A stretch of 33,938 nt of DNA from UBA8444 sp964003875. GTDB lineage: Bacteria; Bacteroidota; Bacteroidia; Flavobacteriales; UBA7312. How positions within the stretch are numbered: position 1 is the stretch's first letter; the number at the start of each line of letters is the position of its first letter. Positions 15,964 to 24,633 of this stretch are shown here, one piece after another. The notes under the pieces were generated by a model, which worked only from the letters and a program-made list of their open reading frames with translations, had not been told where the DNA came from and made no database searches. Where the stretch lies: assembly GCA_964003875.1 (NCBI GenBank), contig CAXFLH010000006.1, forward strand, positions 1 through 33,938, in the 5' to 3' direction. Position numbers and translations under genes: made by a program.

Positions 15964-17745
15964 TTATAGGGTGTTAAGCTGTTTTAGTTTATCTTTTAGT
16001 GAGTCTATTTCAGCTTTTCCGTTGTCTATCTTCTTTTCTATCTGCGATTTGAGTTTGTCAGCGCCTTTAGATGAACCAAAGAAAGAGATGTTAGTTTCGT
16101 ATTGATTAACTTCTTTTTGTAAATCGTTAATTTTATTTCTGATGAATTGCTTTTCTTTATCTATTGCAAATGAATCAGATTTAACTTTTAAATTTTCAAG
16201 TTTGTTATTGAACTTAATGTCGTTGAGTTCTTTCTTACCAACTTTCATTTCTTTGTAAAAGGCATCAATAGACTTTCTAAAATCATCTTCTATTTGATTT
16301 TTATCTCTAGGAACATCGCCTAGAGAACGCCATTCTTTTTGAAAGTCCTCAAGAGCATTAAGGTTTACTTTTTTATCTTCAGAAAGCTTGAATTTTTGAA
16401 CTGTTTTTAAGAATTTTTCTTTTTTTGCTAGGTTATCAGCTTTTTCTTTGTCTAGTTCTTTGAAGAAGCTTTTTTTACTATCATAGAAATTATCCATAGC
16501 TGTTCTAAATCTCTTCCATAGTTTATCCGATTGAGATTTAGGAAGGTAGCCACTTTTCTTCCAGTCTTCATTAAGTTTATTGACCTTATCTGTTTTCTCT
16601 TTCCAACTGACTTCTGAATTGACTAATTCTTCGGCTTTTTCACACAAGACAACTTTATTTTGTATGATTTGTTTATTTTCTTGCTTTTTCTCTTTGTAAA
16701 ATTCGTTTTTCTTAGCATAAAAGTTAGAAAGTGTTTCTCTTAGAAGTTTCCAAGCCACTTTATTATCTTCTTTGCTCATTGGAGCTTGTTTCTTCCATTC
16801 GGCTTCTAACTCTTGTACTTGTGAAGTTAAATTATTCCATTCGTTATGAGACTTTACTTCACTTTCAGTAAGAGTGGCAATTTTTTGACAAATCGCAGAC
16901 TTATTCTCAAAAGATTGTTTCCCTTTTTCTTTTAAATCAAGGAAGTGTTCGTTTCTTCTTTTGTGTAATTTATGAGTAGCTTCTTTAAAACGTTCCCATA
17001 TTTCTTCCCTCAACTCTCTTTTGACTGGTCCTACTTCTTTCCATTTTTCATGAAGAAGCTGTAATTCAGCGTGTACCTTATTTATGGATTTTTCTTCCAT
17101 CAAGGCTTCAGCCTGTTCACACATACTAGTTTTTTGCTTGAGGTTTCTATCAAAATCTAAATCTCGTAAGTCGTTATTAATCTTTATGAAATCATAGAAT
17201 TTTTCAACTTGATGGTGGTATGACTTCCAAATATCGTTTCTGTAACCTATACCGACTTCTCCAGTAGTTCTCCACTTTTCTTGTAATGCTCTAAATTTTT
17301 CAAATGTCTCTTTGATGGTCTCCTCATCACTAATAATACTTTCTATGTCCTTAATGATTTGAGTTTTTATCTTGAGGTTTTTGGCAAAGTCTAACTCTAT
17401 TTTCTCTCTGTATTCGGCTTTCTTTTTGCGGAATTCGCTAAATAGCTTTTTAAAATCTTTCTCTAGTGGGTGAACAAATTTGTATTCTTCTTCAAGGCCT
17501 TCGTTTTTTAAATACTTTTCTTTGTGGACTTCTTTTTCAGCATTTATTTTTTTATAAAACACGGCTTTGATTGCATCAATATTCTTAGCAACTGAATATA
17601 TATTTTCCGTTGTAATTAGTTCGGATACTTGTTGCAGTAATTCTTGAGGTGTAAATGAGTTATAGTCAATTTCAATTACAGTATTTTCATTGGCTAACTC
17701 TTGGTTAACGATTTCTTTTTCAACCTCGTTTGAATCTTGGGTCAT
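15964..17745 (-). CDS. DUF349 multi-repeat coiled protein
   Basis: This 593-aa, highly charged (Lys/Glu-rich), almost entirely helical cytoplasmic protein has at least five DUF349 repeats. The repeats are recognisable from a core of E-K-W-x-x-x-G followed by a W/F-x-x-F and a K/F-x-x-x-N-x-F-like helix end. Cores lie near EKWRTTGEVG, EKWKEVGPVK, AEWKKQAPMS, EDWKKSGYLP and KEWRSLGDVP. The family is common in Bacteroidota; its function is not established. A C-terminal coiled coil follows (about 520-590). It is the first gene of a two-gene operon with uvrB. The start at 17745 is preceded by a TAAATTTG promoter motif. Confidence 0.92.
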   Translation of the reverse strand: MTQDSNEVEKEIVNQELANENTVIEIDYNSFTPQELLQQVSELITTENIYSVAKNIDAIKAVFYKKINAEKEVHKEKYLKNEGLEEEYKFVHPLEKDFKKLFSEFRKKKAEYREKIELDFAKNLKIKTQIIKDIESIISDEETIKETFEKFRALQEKWRTTGEVGIGYRNDIWKSYHHQVEKFYDFIKINNDLRDLDFDRNLKQKTSMCEQAEALMEEKSINKVHAELQLLHEKWKEVGPVKRELREEIWERFKEATHKLHKRRNEHFLDLKEKGKQSFENKSAICQKIATLTESEVKSHNEWNNLTSQVQELEAEWKKQAPMSKEDNKVAWKLLRETLSNFYAKKNEFYKEKKQENKQIIQNKVVLCEKAEELVNSEVSWKEKTDKVNKLNEDWKKSGYLPKSQSDKLWKRFRTAMDNFYDSKKSFFKELDKEKADNLAKKEKFLKTVQKFKLSEDKKVNLNALEDFQKEWRSLGDVPRDKNQIEDDFRKSIDAFYKEMKVGKKELNDIKFNNKLENLKVKSDSFAIDKEKQFIRNKINDLQKEVNQYETNISFFGSSKGADKLKSQIEKKIDNGKAEIDSLKDKLKQLNTL

Positions 17746-17768
17746 CTTGTCTATAGATTAGATTTATG

Positions 17769-17776
17769 CAAATTTA
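17769..17776 (-). promoter_or_regulatory. Bacteroidota -7 motif (TAAATTTG) for DUF349-uvrB
   Basis: An exact TAnnTTTG on the minus strand ends 23 nt before the ATG at 17745. It gives this gene pair its own promoter downstream of aroE. Confidence 0.6.
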
Positions 17777-17809
17777 ACATTAAAAATATTAATAAGTGTA
17801 ATTTTTACC

Positions 17810-18523
17810 TTACCATATGTTCCATGCTTGTTCTGCTTGAATAGTTAGCATTTCCATTCCATTTTTAATTGTGCAGTTTTTCTCTTTTCCAAAAGAAAGA
17901 AAACGACTTATTTCAGGATTATAAACTAAATCATAAAGAATATGTTCTTGAGATAAAAATTGATAGGCTATCTCAGGAAAACCGTCGATTTTAGGATAGG
18001 TGCCTAATGGTGTACAATTAATAATTATTTGGTGTTTTTCTATGCATTTTTTATCTACGTCAGTATAATCAAATGAAGAATTTCTAGAAACTATTTGAAA
18101 TGTAATATTTAGCTTTTTTAAAGCATAAATAACAGCTTTTGTAGCTCCGCCATTACCTAGTACTAATGCACTCTTATGATGAGGCTTTAAAATAGGTTCA
18201 AGAGAGTTTAAAAAGCCTAAATAGTCTGTATTGTGTCCTACTAGTTTACCTCCATTATTTTTTACACAATTTACCGCACCAATAAGCTGAGCCTCAGGGC
18301 TTAATTCATCTAAATAGGCAATGATGTTTTCTTTATGTGGTATAGTAACGTTAAAGCCATCTAATTTTAATAATTGCTCAGAATTGAATAATTCATCTAA
18401 ATCTTGACATTCTATATTAAGATACTCTACATCTTTTATATTTTCATTCAAAAACTTATTTTCAAAATAGGATTTTGAAAAAGAATGTTCTAGTGGATAT
18501 CCAATAAGTCCAAAGGATTTCAT
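17810..18523 (-). CDS. aroE: Shikimate dehydrogenase
   Basis: AroE reduces 3-dehydroshikimate to shikimate with NADPH in aromatic amino acid synthesis. It has 237 aa, shorter than E. coli AroE (272) but normal for Bacteroidota. Substrate-binding SFSKSYF (14-20) precedes the FNVTIPHKE block (57-65) with catalytic K64. AVNCV (83-87) and GHNTDYLGF hold catalytic Asp D100. The NADP-binding glycine motif is LVLGNGGATKAV. The start forms a TAATG overlap with the upstream DUF368 gene. It is the last gene of a five-gene operon beginning at the TPR gene. Confidence 0.96.
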   Translation of the reverse strand: MKSFGLIGYPLEHSFSKSYFENKFLNENIKDVEYLNIECQDLDELFNSEQLLKLDGFNVTIPHKENIIAYLDELSPEAQLIGAVNCVKNNGGKLVGHNTDYLGFLNSLEPILKPHHKSALVLGNGGATKAVIYALKKLNITFQIVSRNSSFDYTDVDKKCIEKHQIIINCTPLGTYPKIDGFPEIAYQFLSQEHILYDLVYNPEISRFLSFGKEKNCTIKNGMEMLTIQAEQAWNIW

Positions 18524-19500
18524 TATTCCTGTTTAGCTAAATATTCTACAAATACTATTGAAAGTACTCCAATAAGCAACAATACAATTACAAAGAGCTC
18601 ATTTACTCCCCATACATCTGGGAAATAGCGTTCGTATCCTACTAGTAAAGGCTCTCCGTGTCTATCAATTATTTCACTACTAAAAATTTCTTTTTTCCAT
18701 GGCCATATGATACTTAACGATCCAAAAACAAATCCAGTAAGAAGTGCTAGTGTTGCATCGTGATATTTATTAAATATCCAAGAAATGATATTTGAAAAGG
18801 CAATTAAACCTACTACAGACCCAATAAGGAATATCAAGAAGTAAATCAGTAAATCGAATTCTGAACTCGATAAGAAAGCAGAAAGATTACCACTTAGTAG
18901 AGCTTGAGTAAATTCTGAAATACTATTAATAGATTTTACCATCAATAGATGATAATTTCCCATCAGCATCAAAATATAAGAACCCGATAAGCCTGGTAAT
19001 ATCATACCGCATATTCCAATTAATCCACATATGAAAATGTAGAAATATGAAGTGTTTTCAGTAGGAGATGGAGATACAAAAGAAACTGTTAAAGCGACTA
19101 AAGCACCTATTATTAGTATGGCTATTATTTTCCAATCCCAATGTTTGACTTTTAGCCCTACATAGTAAACAGAGGCTAACACTAAGCCAAAAAAATATGC
19201 CCAGGTATGTGCAGGAAATTCTACTAAAAGGTAATCAAATAATTTAGCTAAACTTAAAATACTCAACACTATACCCAACATAATAGGTATGAGAAAATTT
19301 AAGTTTAACTGACTGTATAGTGTTTTGAATTGGCCTTTGAAAATTAGGTTTAAGGCACTTAAGTTGAAGGATTTAAGAGAGTCAATTAATTCTTCATAGA
19401 TGTTAGTTATGAGAGCTATAGTACCACCTGAAACTCCGGGTATTACATTCGCAGCACCCATTGCGACACCTTTAAATAGTCGTATAATAAACGTTTTCAT
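18523..19500 (-). CDS. DUF368 polytopic membrane protein (polyprenyl-phosphate transporter family)
   Basis: This is a 325-aa inner-membrane protein with about eight to ten hydrophobic helices. The family signature is near the N-terminus, AANVIPGVSGGT (16-27), and an inverted-repeat-like second copy is seen as CGMILPGLSGS in the middle. Published work on DUF368 (PopT) members in other bacteria supports a role in recycling undecaprenyl phosphate across the membrane for wall and polysaccharide synthesis; applying that here is inference. I chose the ATG at 19500 because the family begins right before the PGVSGGT block. The ATG at 19530 would overlap the rhodanese gene by 28 nt. It lies 2 nt after the rhodanese stop and overlaps aroE by TAATG. 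Confidence 0.9.
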   Translation of the reverse strand: MKTFIIRLFKGVAMGAANVIPGVSGGTIALITNIYEELIDSLKSFNLSALNLIFKGQFKTLYSQLNLNFLIPIMLGIVLSILSLAKLFDYLLVEFPAHTWAYFFGLVLASVYYVGLKVKHWDWKIIAILIIGALVALTVSFVSPSPTENTSYFYIFICGLIGICGMILPGLSGSYILMLMGNYHLLMVKSINSISEFTQALLSGNLSAFLSSSEFDLLIYFLIFLIGSVVGLIAFSNIISWIFNKYHDATLALLTGFVFGSLSIIWPWKKEIFSSEIIDRHGEPLLVGYERYFPDVWGVNELFVIVLLLIGVLSIVFVEYLAKQE

Positions 19501-19502
19501 AA

Positions 19503-19799
19503 TTACAGCGTTGTGACTTCTTTTTGCCATTTTTGAAAACCGCCTTCTAGATGAGTGAAGTTATTGTAGGAATGAAGTTTTTCAATCATATATTTTAATG
19601 AATGACTTCTTTTTCCACTGTTACAATATAGCACTACCAGTTTATCTTTGGGTATCTCATTAATTCTACTCAAAAATTGTGCTAGTGGAATATTTACTTC
19701 ACAAATAGCACCATCTTCAAATTCATAGGATTCTCTGATGTCAATAATGTTAATGTCCTCATTTCCATCTATTAATCGCTTGAGCTCTTGAACTGTCAT
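19503..19799 (-). CDS. Single-domain rhodanese-like protein
   Basis: This is a 98-aa single rhodanese domain without signal peptide, so probably cytoplasmic. IIDIRESYEFEDG (18-30) is the CH2A-like motif. The active-site loop has C59 in LYCNSGKRS, a full six-residue loop, consistent with sulfurtransferase activity on thiosulfate or persulfide substrates. It sits 10 nt after comA and 2 nt before the DUF368 gene. Placement next to comA suggests it may handle sulfane sulfur or sulfite for ComA, but no direct sign of partnership is visible. Confidence 0.92.
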   Translation of the reverse strand: MTVQELKRLIDGNEDINIIDIRESYEFEDGAICEVNIPLAQFLSRINEIPKDKLVVLYCNSGKRSHSLKYMIEKLHSYNNFTHLEGGFQKWQKEVTTL

Positions 19800-19809
19800 T
19801 TTTGCAACA

Positions 19810-20571
19810 CTATTTTGGAAGATGGTCGAAGAATGTATCTCCTCTTAATCCTAGTCTTAGACACTCTAGAGGAATAACTTCGTTAAAGGCAATATTTCCT
19901 AAGTTTACGTTAGAACCCATTAATTTAATAAACCATACTTGCTGAGTTTTTTGTGGTGATTCCCATATAATTTGATCGTTATCAATTTTGGTTAAAATTT
20001 CTTCAATCAAATCAGAACGTACTTCACCACTACCTCTATATATACCAACATTACCTCCTTCACGAGCTTCGGCAATAACCTTCCATGAACCAGCATTAAG
20101 TTCTTTTTGCATTAATTCTATCCATTTGTAAGGAGGAATTAATTTGTTAGCATCTTTTGAGCCAACCTCTGAAAGTACTTTGAAGTTTTTGTTGAGTTCT
20201 GAAATATAATTGCACTTTTCGGTGTGCGATATTTGAATAGAACCATCAGAAACTTCGACGGTGTTGATGTTGTATTTATCAAGCATTTTTTGATATTCAT
20301 CAAATTTATTTCTAGCAATGAAGGCTTCAAAAAGTGTTCCTCCCAGATATACTTCAATATTTGCGTTTTGATAAAGCTTAATTTTATCAGCAAGATTTGT
20401 TGAAATAATGGATGTACCAAAACCGAACTTTACCATATCTGTGAGTTCACCAGCAGTTTCTATAAAATCTTCTACTTGTCGAATACTCAAACCTTTATCC
20501 ATCATCATGGTAAGACCATTTGTACGAGGTTTTGATGCTCTTTGTGGCAAGTAAGGTAAGTCGAAATTCAT
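19810..20571 (-). CDS. comA: Phosphosulfolactate synthase (ComA family)
   Basis: This 253-aa TIM-barrel-type enzyme is the family that adds sulfite to phosphoenolpyruvate, giving (2R)-phospho-3-sulfolactate. In methanogens that is the first step of coenzyme M synthesis. Family blocks seen: KFGFGTS (48-54), YLGGTLFE (75-82), VEVSDGS (105-111), EVGSKD (135-140), EAREGGNVGIYR (168-179) and a C-terminal NLGNIAFNEVIPLECLRLGLRGDT (223-246). Bacteroidota do not make coenzyme M, so the product may feed another organosulfonate, for example sulfonolipid (capnine-type) headgroups or sulfolactate; that is inference. It lies between a TPR protein (7 nt upstream) and a rhodanese (10 nt downstream). Confidence 0.88.
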   Translation of the reverse strand: MNFDLPYLPQRASKPRTNGLTMMMDKGLSIRQVEDFIETAGELTDMVKFGFGTSIISTNLADKIKLYQNANIEVYLGGTLFEAFIARNKFDEYQKMLDKYNINTVEVSDGSIQISHTEKCNYISELNKNFKVLSEVGSKDANKLIPPYKWIELMQKELNAGSWKVIAEAREGGNVGIYRGSGEVRSDLIEEILTKIDNDQIIWESPQKTQQVWFIKLMGSNVNLGNIAFNEVIPLECLRLGLRGDTFFDHLPK

Positions 20572-20578
20572 ACTTAAT

Positions 20579-21979
20579 TTATTTTTTGTATTCAGTCAAC
20601 AAATGTAGCAGATTTTTATTATCTTTTATGCTGGGAAAGTATTGAAAAAATTCCTCATGTAAATCATAGTCTATGGATAGTGCTTTTTCGAAGATTGATA
20701 AGGCTTGATTTTCACTGCCAGACTGAAAAAGGTATGCAGACAACCTGTATGATAGTTCTGCATTTTTGGGGTTTAGTTTAACACCCTTCTTTAAAACTTC
20801 TATGGCTTCAGTGGTAGATTCGTTTTTGTGAAGTAAATGGGAGTAGTTTAACCACGATTCTGAATCTAATTCATCGAGCTCTAAAACTTTTCTATAAGCT
20901 ATTTCAGCCTCCTTAATAAAGCCTATTTTTTCATTGATTTGAGCATACGTAAAAAGGTAGTCAATATTTGATGAATTTATGTCTATCGCCTTTTTAATAT
21001 GATAAGAAGCTTCTAAGGTTAATCCTTGCAGATCTAAAATTAGAGCTAGAGTATACCATGCTTCAGCAAAATGCTCGTCTTTTCTGATGCATTTATAAAA
21101 GTATGATTTAGCCTTATTTAGATTGTCCATTTTCTCATACAATTCACCAATATCAAAATACAATATAGCATCAGGATATTCGTATTTAAACGTCTGTTTA
21201 CAGCAATCTATAGCTTTTTGGTAATATCCAAGTTCAGATAATGACTCTGCTTTGTTGGTGTAGGCGCTAATGTAATCCTCTTTTATGCAAATACTGTAAT
21301 CAAATGATTCTATAGCGTCCAAATGATTGTCCATTCTTTGGTAAATAATTCCTAGATAAAACCAAGCTTCATAATCGTATGGTTTTGATTTTATATAGTT
21401 TTTGACAAAGGACAATGAACGGTTTGAGTTTTTTGATATTTCACAAGTAATGATGTACGAATACCAATTGATTTCATTGTACTTGTTTAAAAGGAGTAAC
21501 CTTTCAAGCATATCTGCTGATTTGGAGTAATTATCAATTTTTTGATATTCATTAGCCAAGTTAGAAAGGATTTCCTCGCTGTTGTTATTGAGGTTCAATA
21601 ATTTTTCAAATATGGTTATAGCCTTTTTGTTTTTATCCAATTTGCTGTAAATAGTAGCAAGGGTAAATAGATATTCTTCATTATTTACTGAAGGTAGTTC
21701 CTTCATAACTTCATAGGCATCGGAAGCCTTATCAAAATACAATAAAGTCTGAGCTTTTTTAATTTTTAATTGTGATGAAAAGGGATATAATTTTTCATAG
21801 AGATAAAAAGCATCTCTAATTTTGGCTTTGTTAACGTTTTCAATATAATAATCAATGATTTTTTCGATTTCGTGAGAGTCAAAGTAAGCATACTGACCTG
21901 ACTCTAACATTTCGTTAAACCTATTTATTAGGTTATTTATTTTGCTCTCTTCTTGTGAATTCAATCCGTCTTCAAACAT
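20579..21979 (-). CDS. Tetratricopeptide repeat protein
   Basis: This 466-aa soluble helical protein has about ten or more TPR units from around residue 45 to the end. Typical TPR spacing is seen in the segments ending WFYLGIIYQRMDNHLDAIESF, AWYTLALILDLQ and LSYRLSAYLFQ. No signal peptide or membrane segment is visible. It probably acts as a protein-interaction scaffold; the partner is unknown. It is the first gene of the operon leading to comA, rhodanese, DUF368 and aroE. An apparent TATGTTTG overlaps its own start codon and is likely coincidental. TATCTTTA just upstream (one mismatch to TAnnTTTG) is a weak promoter candidate. Confidence 0.9.
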   Translation of the reverse strand: MFEDGLNSQEESKINNLINRFNEMLESGQYAYFDSHEIEKIIDYYIENVNKAKIRDAFYLYEKLYPFSSQLKIKKAQTLLYFDKASDAYEVMKELPSVNNEEYLFTLATIYSKLDKNKKAITIFEKLLNLNNNSEEILSNLANEYQKIDNYSKSADMLERLLLLNKYNEINWYSYIITCEISKNSNRSLSFVKNYIKSKPYDYEAWFYLGIIYQRMDNHLDAIESFDYSICIKEDYISAYTNKAESLSELGYYQKAIDCCKQTFKYEYPDAILYFDIGELYEKMDNLNKAKSYFYKCIRKDEHFAEAWYTLALILDLQGLTLEASYHIKKAIDINSSNIDYLFTYAQINEKIGFIKEAEIAYRKVLELDELDSESWLNYSHLLHKNESTTEAIEVLKKGVKLNPKNAELSYRLSAYLFQSGSENQALSIFEKALSIDYDLHEEFFQYFPSIKDNKNLLHLLTEYKK

Positions 21980-22082
21980 ATTATAAAGATAAGTTTAAAG
22001 TTTTGAGATTCAAATTTTATTCTGATAAGTTTTTGAACAAAGAAATTAACATAATATATCTAATTCAAATATTTTAAAATAT

Positions 22083-22090
22083 TACTTTTG
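22083..22090 (+). promoter_or_regulatory. Bacteroidota -7 motif (TACTTTTG) for glmM
   Basis: An exact TAnnTTTG lies 20 nt before the glmM ATG. The 131-base gap to the divergent TPR gene otherwise holds only AT-rich sequence. Confidence 0.62.
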
Positions 22091-22110
22091 TCCTAATCAA
22101 AAATTAACAG

Positions 22111-23499
22111 ATGACTTTAATCAAATCTATTTCTGGGATTCGTGGAACAATAGGAGGCAAAGTAGGAGAGGGTTTATCCCCTGTTGATACGGTTCGTTTC
22201 ACAGCTGCATATGGTACTTGGATACAAAACCGTTGTCAAAAACAGTCACCAATAGTTGTTGTAGGTAGAGACGCAAGAATTTCAGGCGATATGATTCGTC
22301 AGTTAGTGGTAAGCACTTTACAAGCCTTAGGAATAGATGTTTATGATTTAGGATTGTCAACAACACCAACTGTAGAGATAGCTGTACAAATGCAAAATGC
22401 TGATGGTGGAATTATTTTAACTGCAAGTCATAACCCTAAGCAGTGGAACGCTTTAAAATTATTGAATGAAAAAGGAGAATTCATTAATGCCGATGATGGT
22501 GCTGCTGTTTTAGCTATCGCAGAGGCCGATGATTATAATTTTGCTGAGGTTGATGATTTAGGAAAATATTATTCTGATGATACTTACATTCAGAAACACA
22601 TTGATAGTGTATTGAAATTAAAATGGGTAAATACAGATGCTATTAAGGCTGCCAACTTTAAGGTCGTAGTAGATGCTGTAAATTCTACTGGTGGAATAGC
22701 CGTTCCTGCACTTTTAGAAAGTTTAGGGGTGAGTTGTGTTCCTTTATATTGTGAGCCTAACGGACACTTTCCTCATAACCCCGAGCCTTTAGCTGAACAT
22801 CTGACAGAAATTTCCAAGCTGGTGGTGGAAAGTAATGCCGATTGTGGTATAGTTGTTGATCCAGATGTAGATAGATTAGCCCTTGTCAATGAAGATGGCA
22901 CTATGTTTGGTGAAGAATATACCCTAGTGGCGTGTGCTGACTATATTTTATCTAAAGAAACAGGCAATACAGTTTCTAATTTATCCTCTTCAAGAGCTTT
23001 GAGAGAGGTCACTCACAAGCATGGCGGTCAATATTTTTCTTCGGCAGTAGGTGAAGTCAATGTAGTCAACCAAATGAAAGAATGTAAGGCTATAATTGGT
23101 GGTGAAGGAAATGGAGGAATTATTTTTCCAGACTCTCATTATGGTAGAGATTCAATAGTAGGTATTGCACTATTTTTATCCCTTCTTGCAGAAAAGAAAA
23201 TGAAATGCTCGGAATTAAGAGCTTCTTACCCTAGTTTCTTTATGTCAAAAAATAAAATTCAACTAACACCAGAAATTGATGTAGATATGATTTTGTCAGC
23301 AATGTCAAAAAAATACGCTAACGAAGACGTTACAACAATAGATGGAGTGAAAATAGATTTTGCTGAAGAATGGGTTCACTTAAGAAAATCTAATACTGAG
23401 CCTATCATAAGAATATATACAGAGAGTGTAAGTAAGGAGAATGCCGATAATTTGGCTGAACGCTTTATGAATGAAATTAAAGAATTGACTATCAATTAG
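22111..23499 (+). CDS. glmM: Phosphoglucosamine mutase
   Basis: This alpha-D-phosphohexomutase interconverts glucosamine-6-phosphate and glucosamine-1-phosphate on the route to UDP-GlcNAc (peptidoglycan and LPS precursors). It has 462 aa. The phosphoserine loop is TASHNP with S106. The Mg-binding loop is DPDVDR with D250, D252 and D254. The sugar-binding GEGNGG motif is at about 332, and the phosphate-binding RKSNTEP is in the C-terminal domain. The family cannot be separated from phosphomannomutases by motif alone; GlmM is the usual assignment for this type in Bacteroidota. It is followed after 3 nt by a cysteine desulfurase gene. Confidence 0.88.
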   Translation: MTLIKSISGIRGTIGGKVGEGLSPVDTVRFTAAYGTWIQNRCQKQSPIVVVGRDARISGDMIRQLVVSTLQALGIDVYDLGLSTTPTVEIAVQMQNADGGIILTASHNPKQWNALKLLNEKGEFINADDGAAVLAIAEADDYNFAEVDDLGKYYSDDTYIQKHIDSVLKLKWVNTDAIKAANFKVVVDAVNSTGGIAVPALLESLGVSCVPLYCEPNGHFPHNPEPLAEHLTEISKLVVESNADCGIVVDPDVDRLALVNEDGTMFGEEYTLVACADYILSKETGNTVSNLSSSRALREVTHKHGGQYFSSAVGEVNVVNQMKECKAIIGGEGNGGIIFPDSHYGRDSIVGIALFLSLLAEKKMKCSELRASYPSFFMSKNKIQLTPEIDVDMILSAMSKKYANEDVTTIDGVKIDFAEEWVHLRKSNTEPIIRIYTESVSKENADNLAERFMNEIKELTIN

Positions 23500-23502
23500 A
23501 CG

Positions 23503-24633
23503 ATGAAAGTTTATTTAGATAATGCGGCGACAACGCCAATTGATAAGGAAGTAATAGAGGTGATGATGCCTATTTTGCAAGAAGGATTTGGCAATCCATC
23601 ATCTATACATTCTTTTGGTAGAGTTTCTCGTTCAATAGTTGAAAAAGCAAGAAAAAATGTTGCTAAACATTTGAATTGTACACCAGGAGAAATATTTTTC
23701 ACTTCAGGGGGTACTGAGGCTGATAATATGGCTATTCGTTGTGGTATGGTCGATTTGGGAATTAATCACGCTATTACTTCAAGAATTGAACACCATGCAG
23801 TAGGGCATACCTTGGAGGATATGGCGACTAAGGGATTGATAAAGCTATCTTATGTGGATTTAGATGATAAGGGAAATGTTGTTTTGTCGCACCTTGAAGA
23901 ATTGTTAAAATCTAACAATCGAAGTTTTGTTTCCTTGATGCATGCCAATAATGAAATTGGTAATTTATTAGATATTAAGGCTGTCGGTGAAATGTGTCAG
24001 ACTTACGATGCTATTTTCCATTCTGATACGGTTCAAACTATGGCTCATTATACCTTTGATTTACAAGAATTGCCTATACATTTCTTGACTGGTGCTGCAC
24101 ATAAATTTCATGGTCCTAAAGGCAATGGTTTTTTATATATCAATGCCGATATCACAATAAAACCTTTTATTTCAGGAGGAGGTCAAGAGAGAAATATGCG
24201 TGCTGGTACTGAGAATGTTTATGGTATCGCTGGACTATCTAAGGCTATGGACGTTTCATATCGTGATTTAGAAGAACATAGAGCACATATTGAGATGCTA
24301 AAACAACACATGATAAAAGGCTTGAAAGATGCTATTCCTAGTGTTGAGTTCAATGGCGAGAGTGATAGCTTAGAAAAGTCATTGTATACGGTTTTAAACG
24401 TTCTGTTTCCCCAAACTGAAATTGGTGAAATGTTATTCTACAATTTAGACATTATGGGCATAGCATCTTCTGGAGGAAGTGCCTGTTCGTCAGGAAGTAA
24501 TTTAGGTTCTCACGTACTAAGAGCTATTGGTTGCGATATGAGTCGTCCTTCATTGCGTTTTTCCTTTAGTAAATACAATACGATTGAAGAGATAGATTAC
24601 ACTATAAATCAGTTAAAATCTTTATTGAGCTGA
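23503..24633 (+). CDS. Cysteine desulfurase (NifS/IscS-like)
   Basis: This 376-aa PLP enzyme converts cysteine to alanine and delivers sulfur as a persulfide for Fe-S clusters or tRNA thiolation. Visible residues are H97 (stacks on PLP, in RIEHHAV), D175 in HSDTVQ, the PLP lysine K201 in GAAHKFHGPKG, and the catalytic Cys C328 in SSGGSACSSGS, followed by SHVLRAIG. The SACSSG type with a modest loop resembles class I/NifS enzymes. No iscU, sufBCD or mnmA gene is adjacent. It is co-directional with glmM (3-nt gap). Its last 25 nt overlap the 3' end of the opposing glycosyltransferase gene. Confidence 0.95.
   Translation: MKVYLDNAATTPIDKEVIEVMMPILQEGFGNPSSIHSFGRVSRSIVEKARKNVAKHLNCTPGEIFFTSGGTEADNMAIRCGMVDLGINHAITSRIEHHAVGHTLEDMATKGLIKLSYVDLDDKGNVVLSHLEELLKSNNRSFVSLMHANNEIGNLLDIKAVGEMCQTYDAIFHSDTVQTMAHYTFDLQELPIHFLTGAAHKFHGPKGNGFLYINADITIKPFISGGGQERNMRAGTENVYGIAGLSKAMDVSYRDLEEHRAHIEMLKQHMIKGLKDAIPSVEFNGESDSLEKSLYTVLNVLFPQTEIGEMLFYNLDIMGIASSGGSACSSGSNLGSHVLRAIGCDMSRPSLRFSFSKYNTIEEIDYTINQLKSLLS

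Noticed and set aside
21979..21990. TATGTTTG as promoter of the TPR-comA operon
   Set aside because: The motif overlaps the ATG itself, so transcription could not start far enough upstream to include the start codon.
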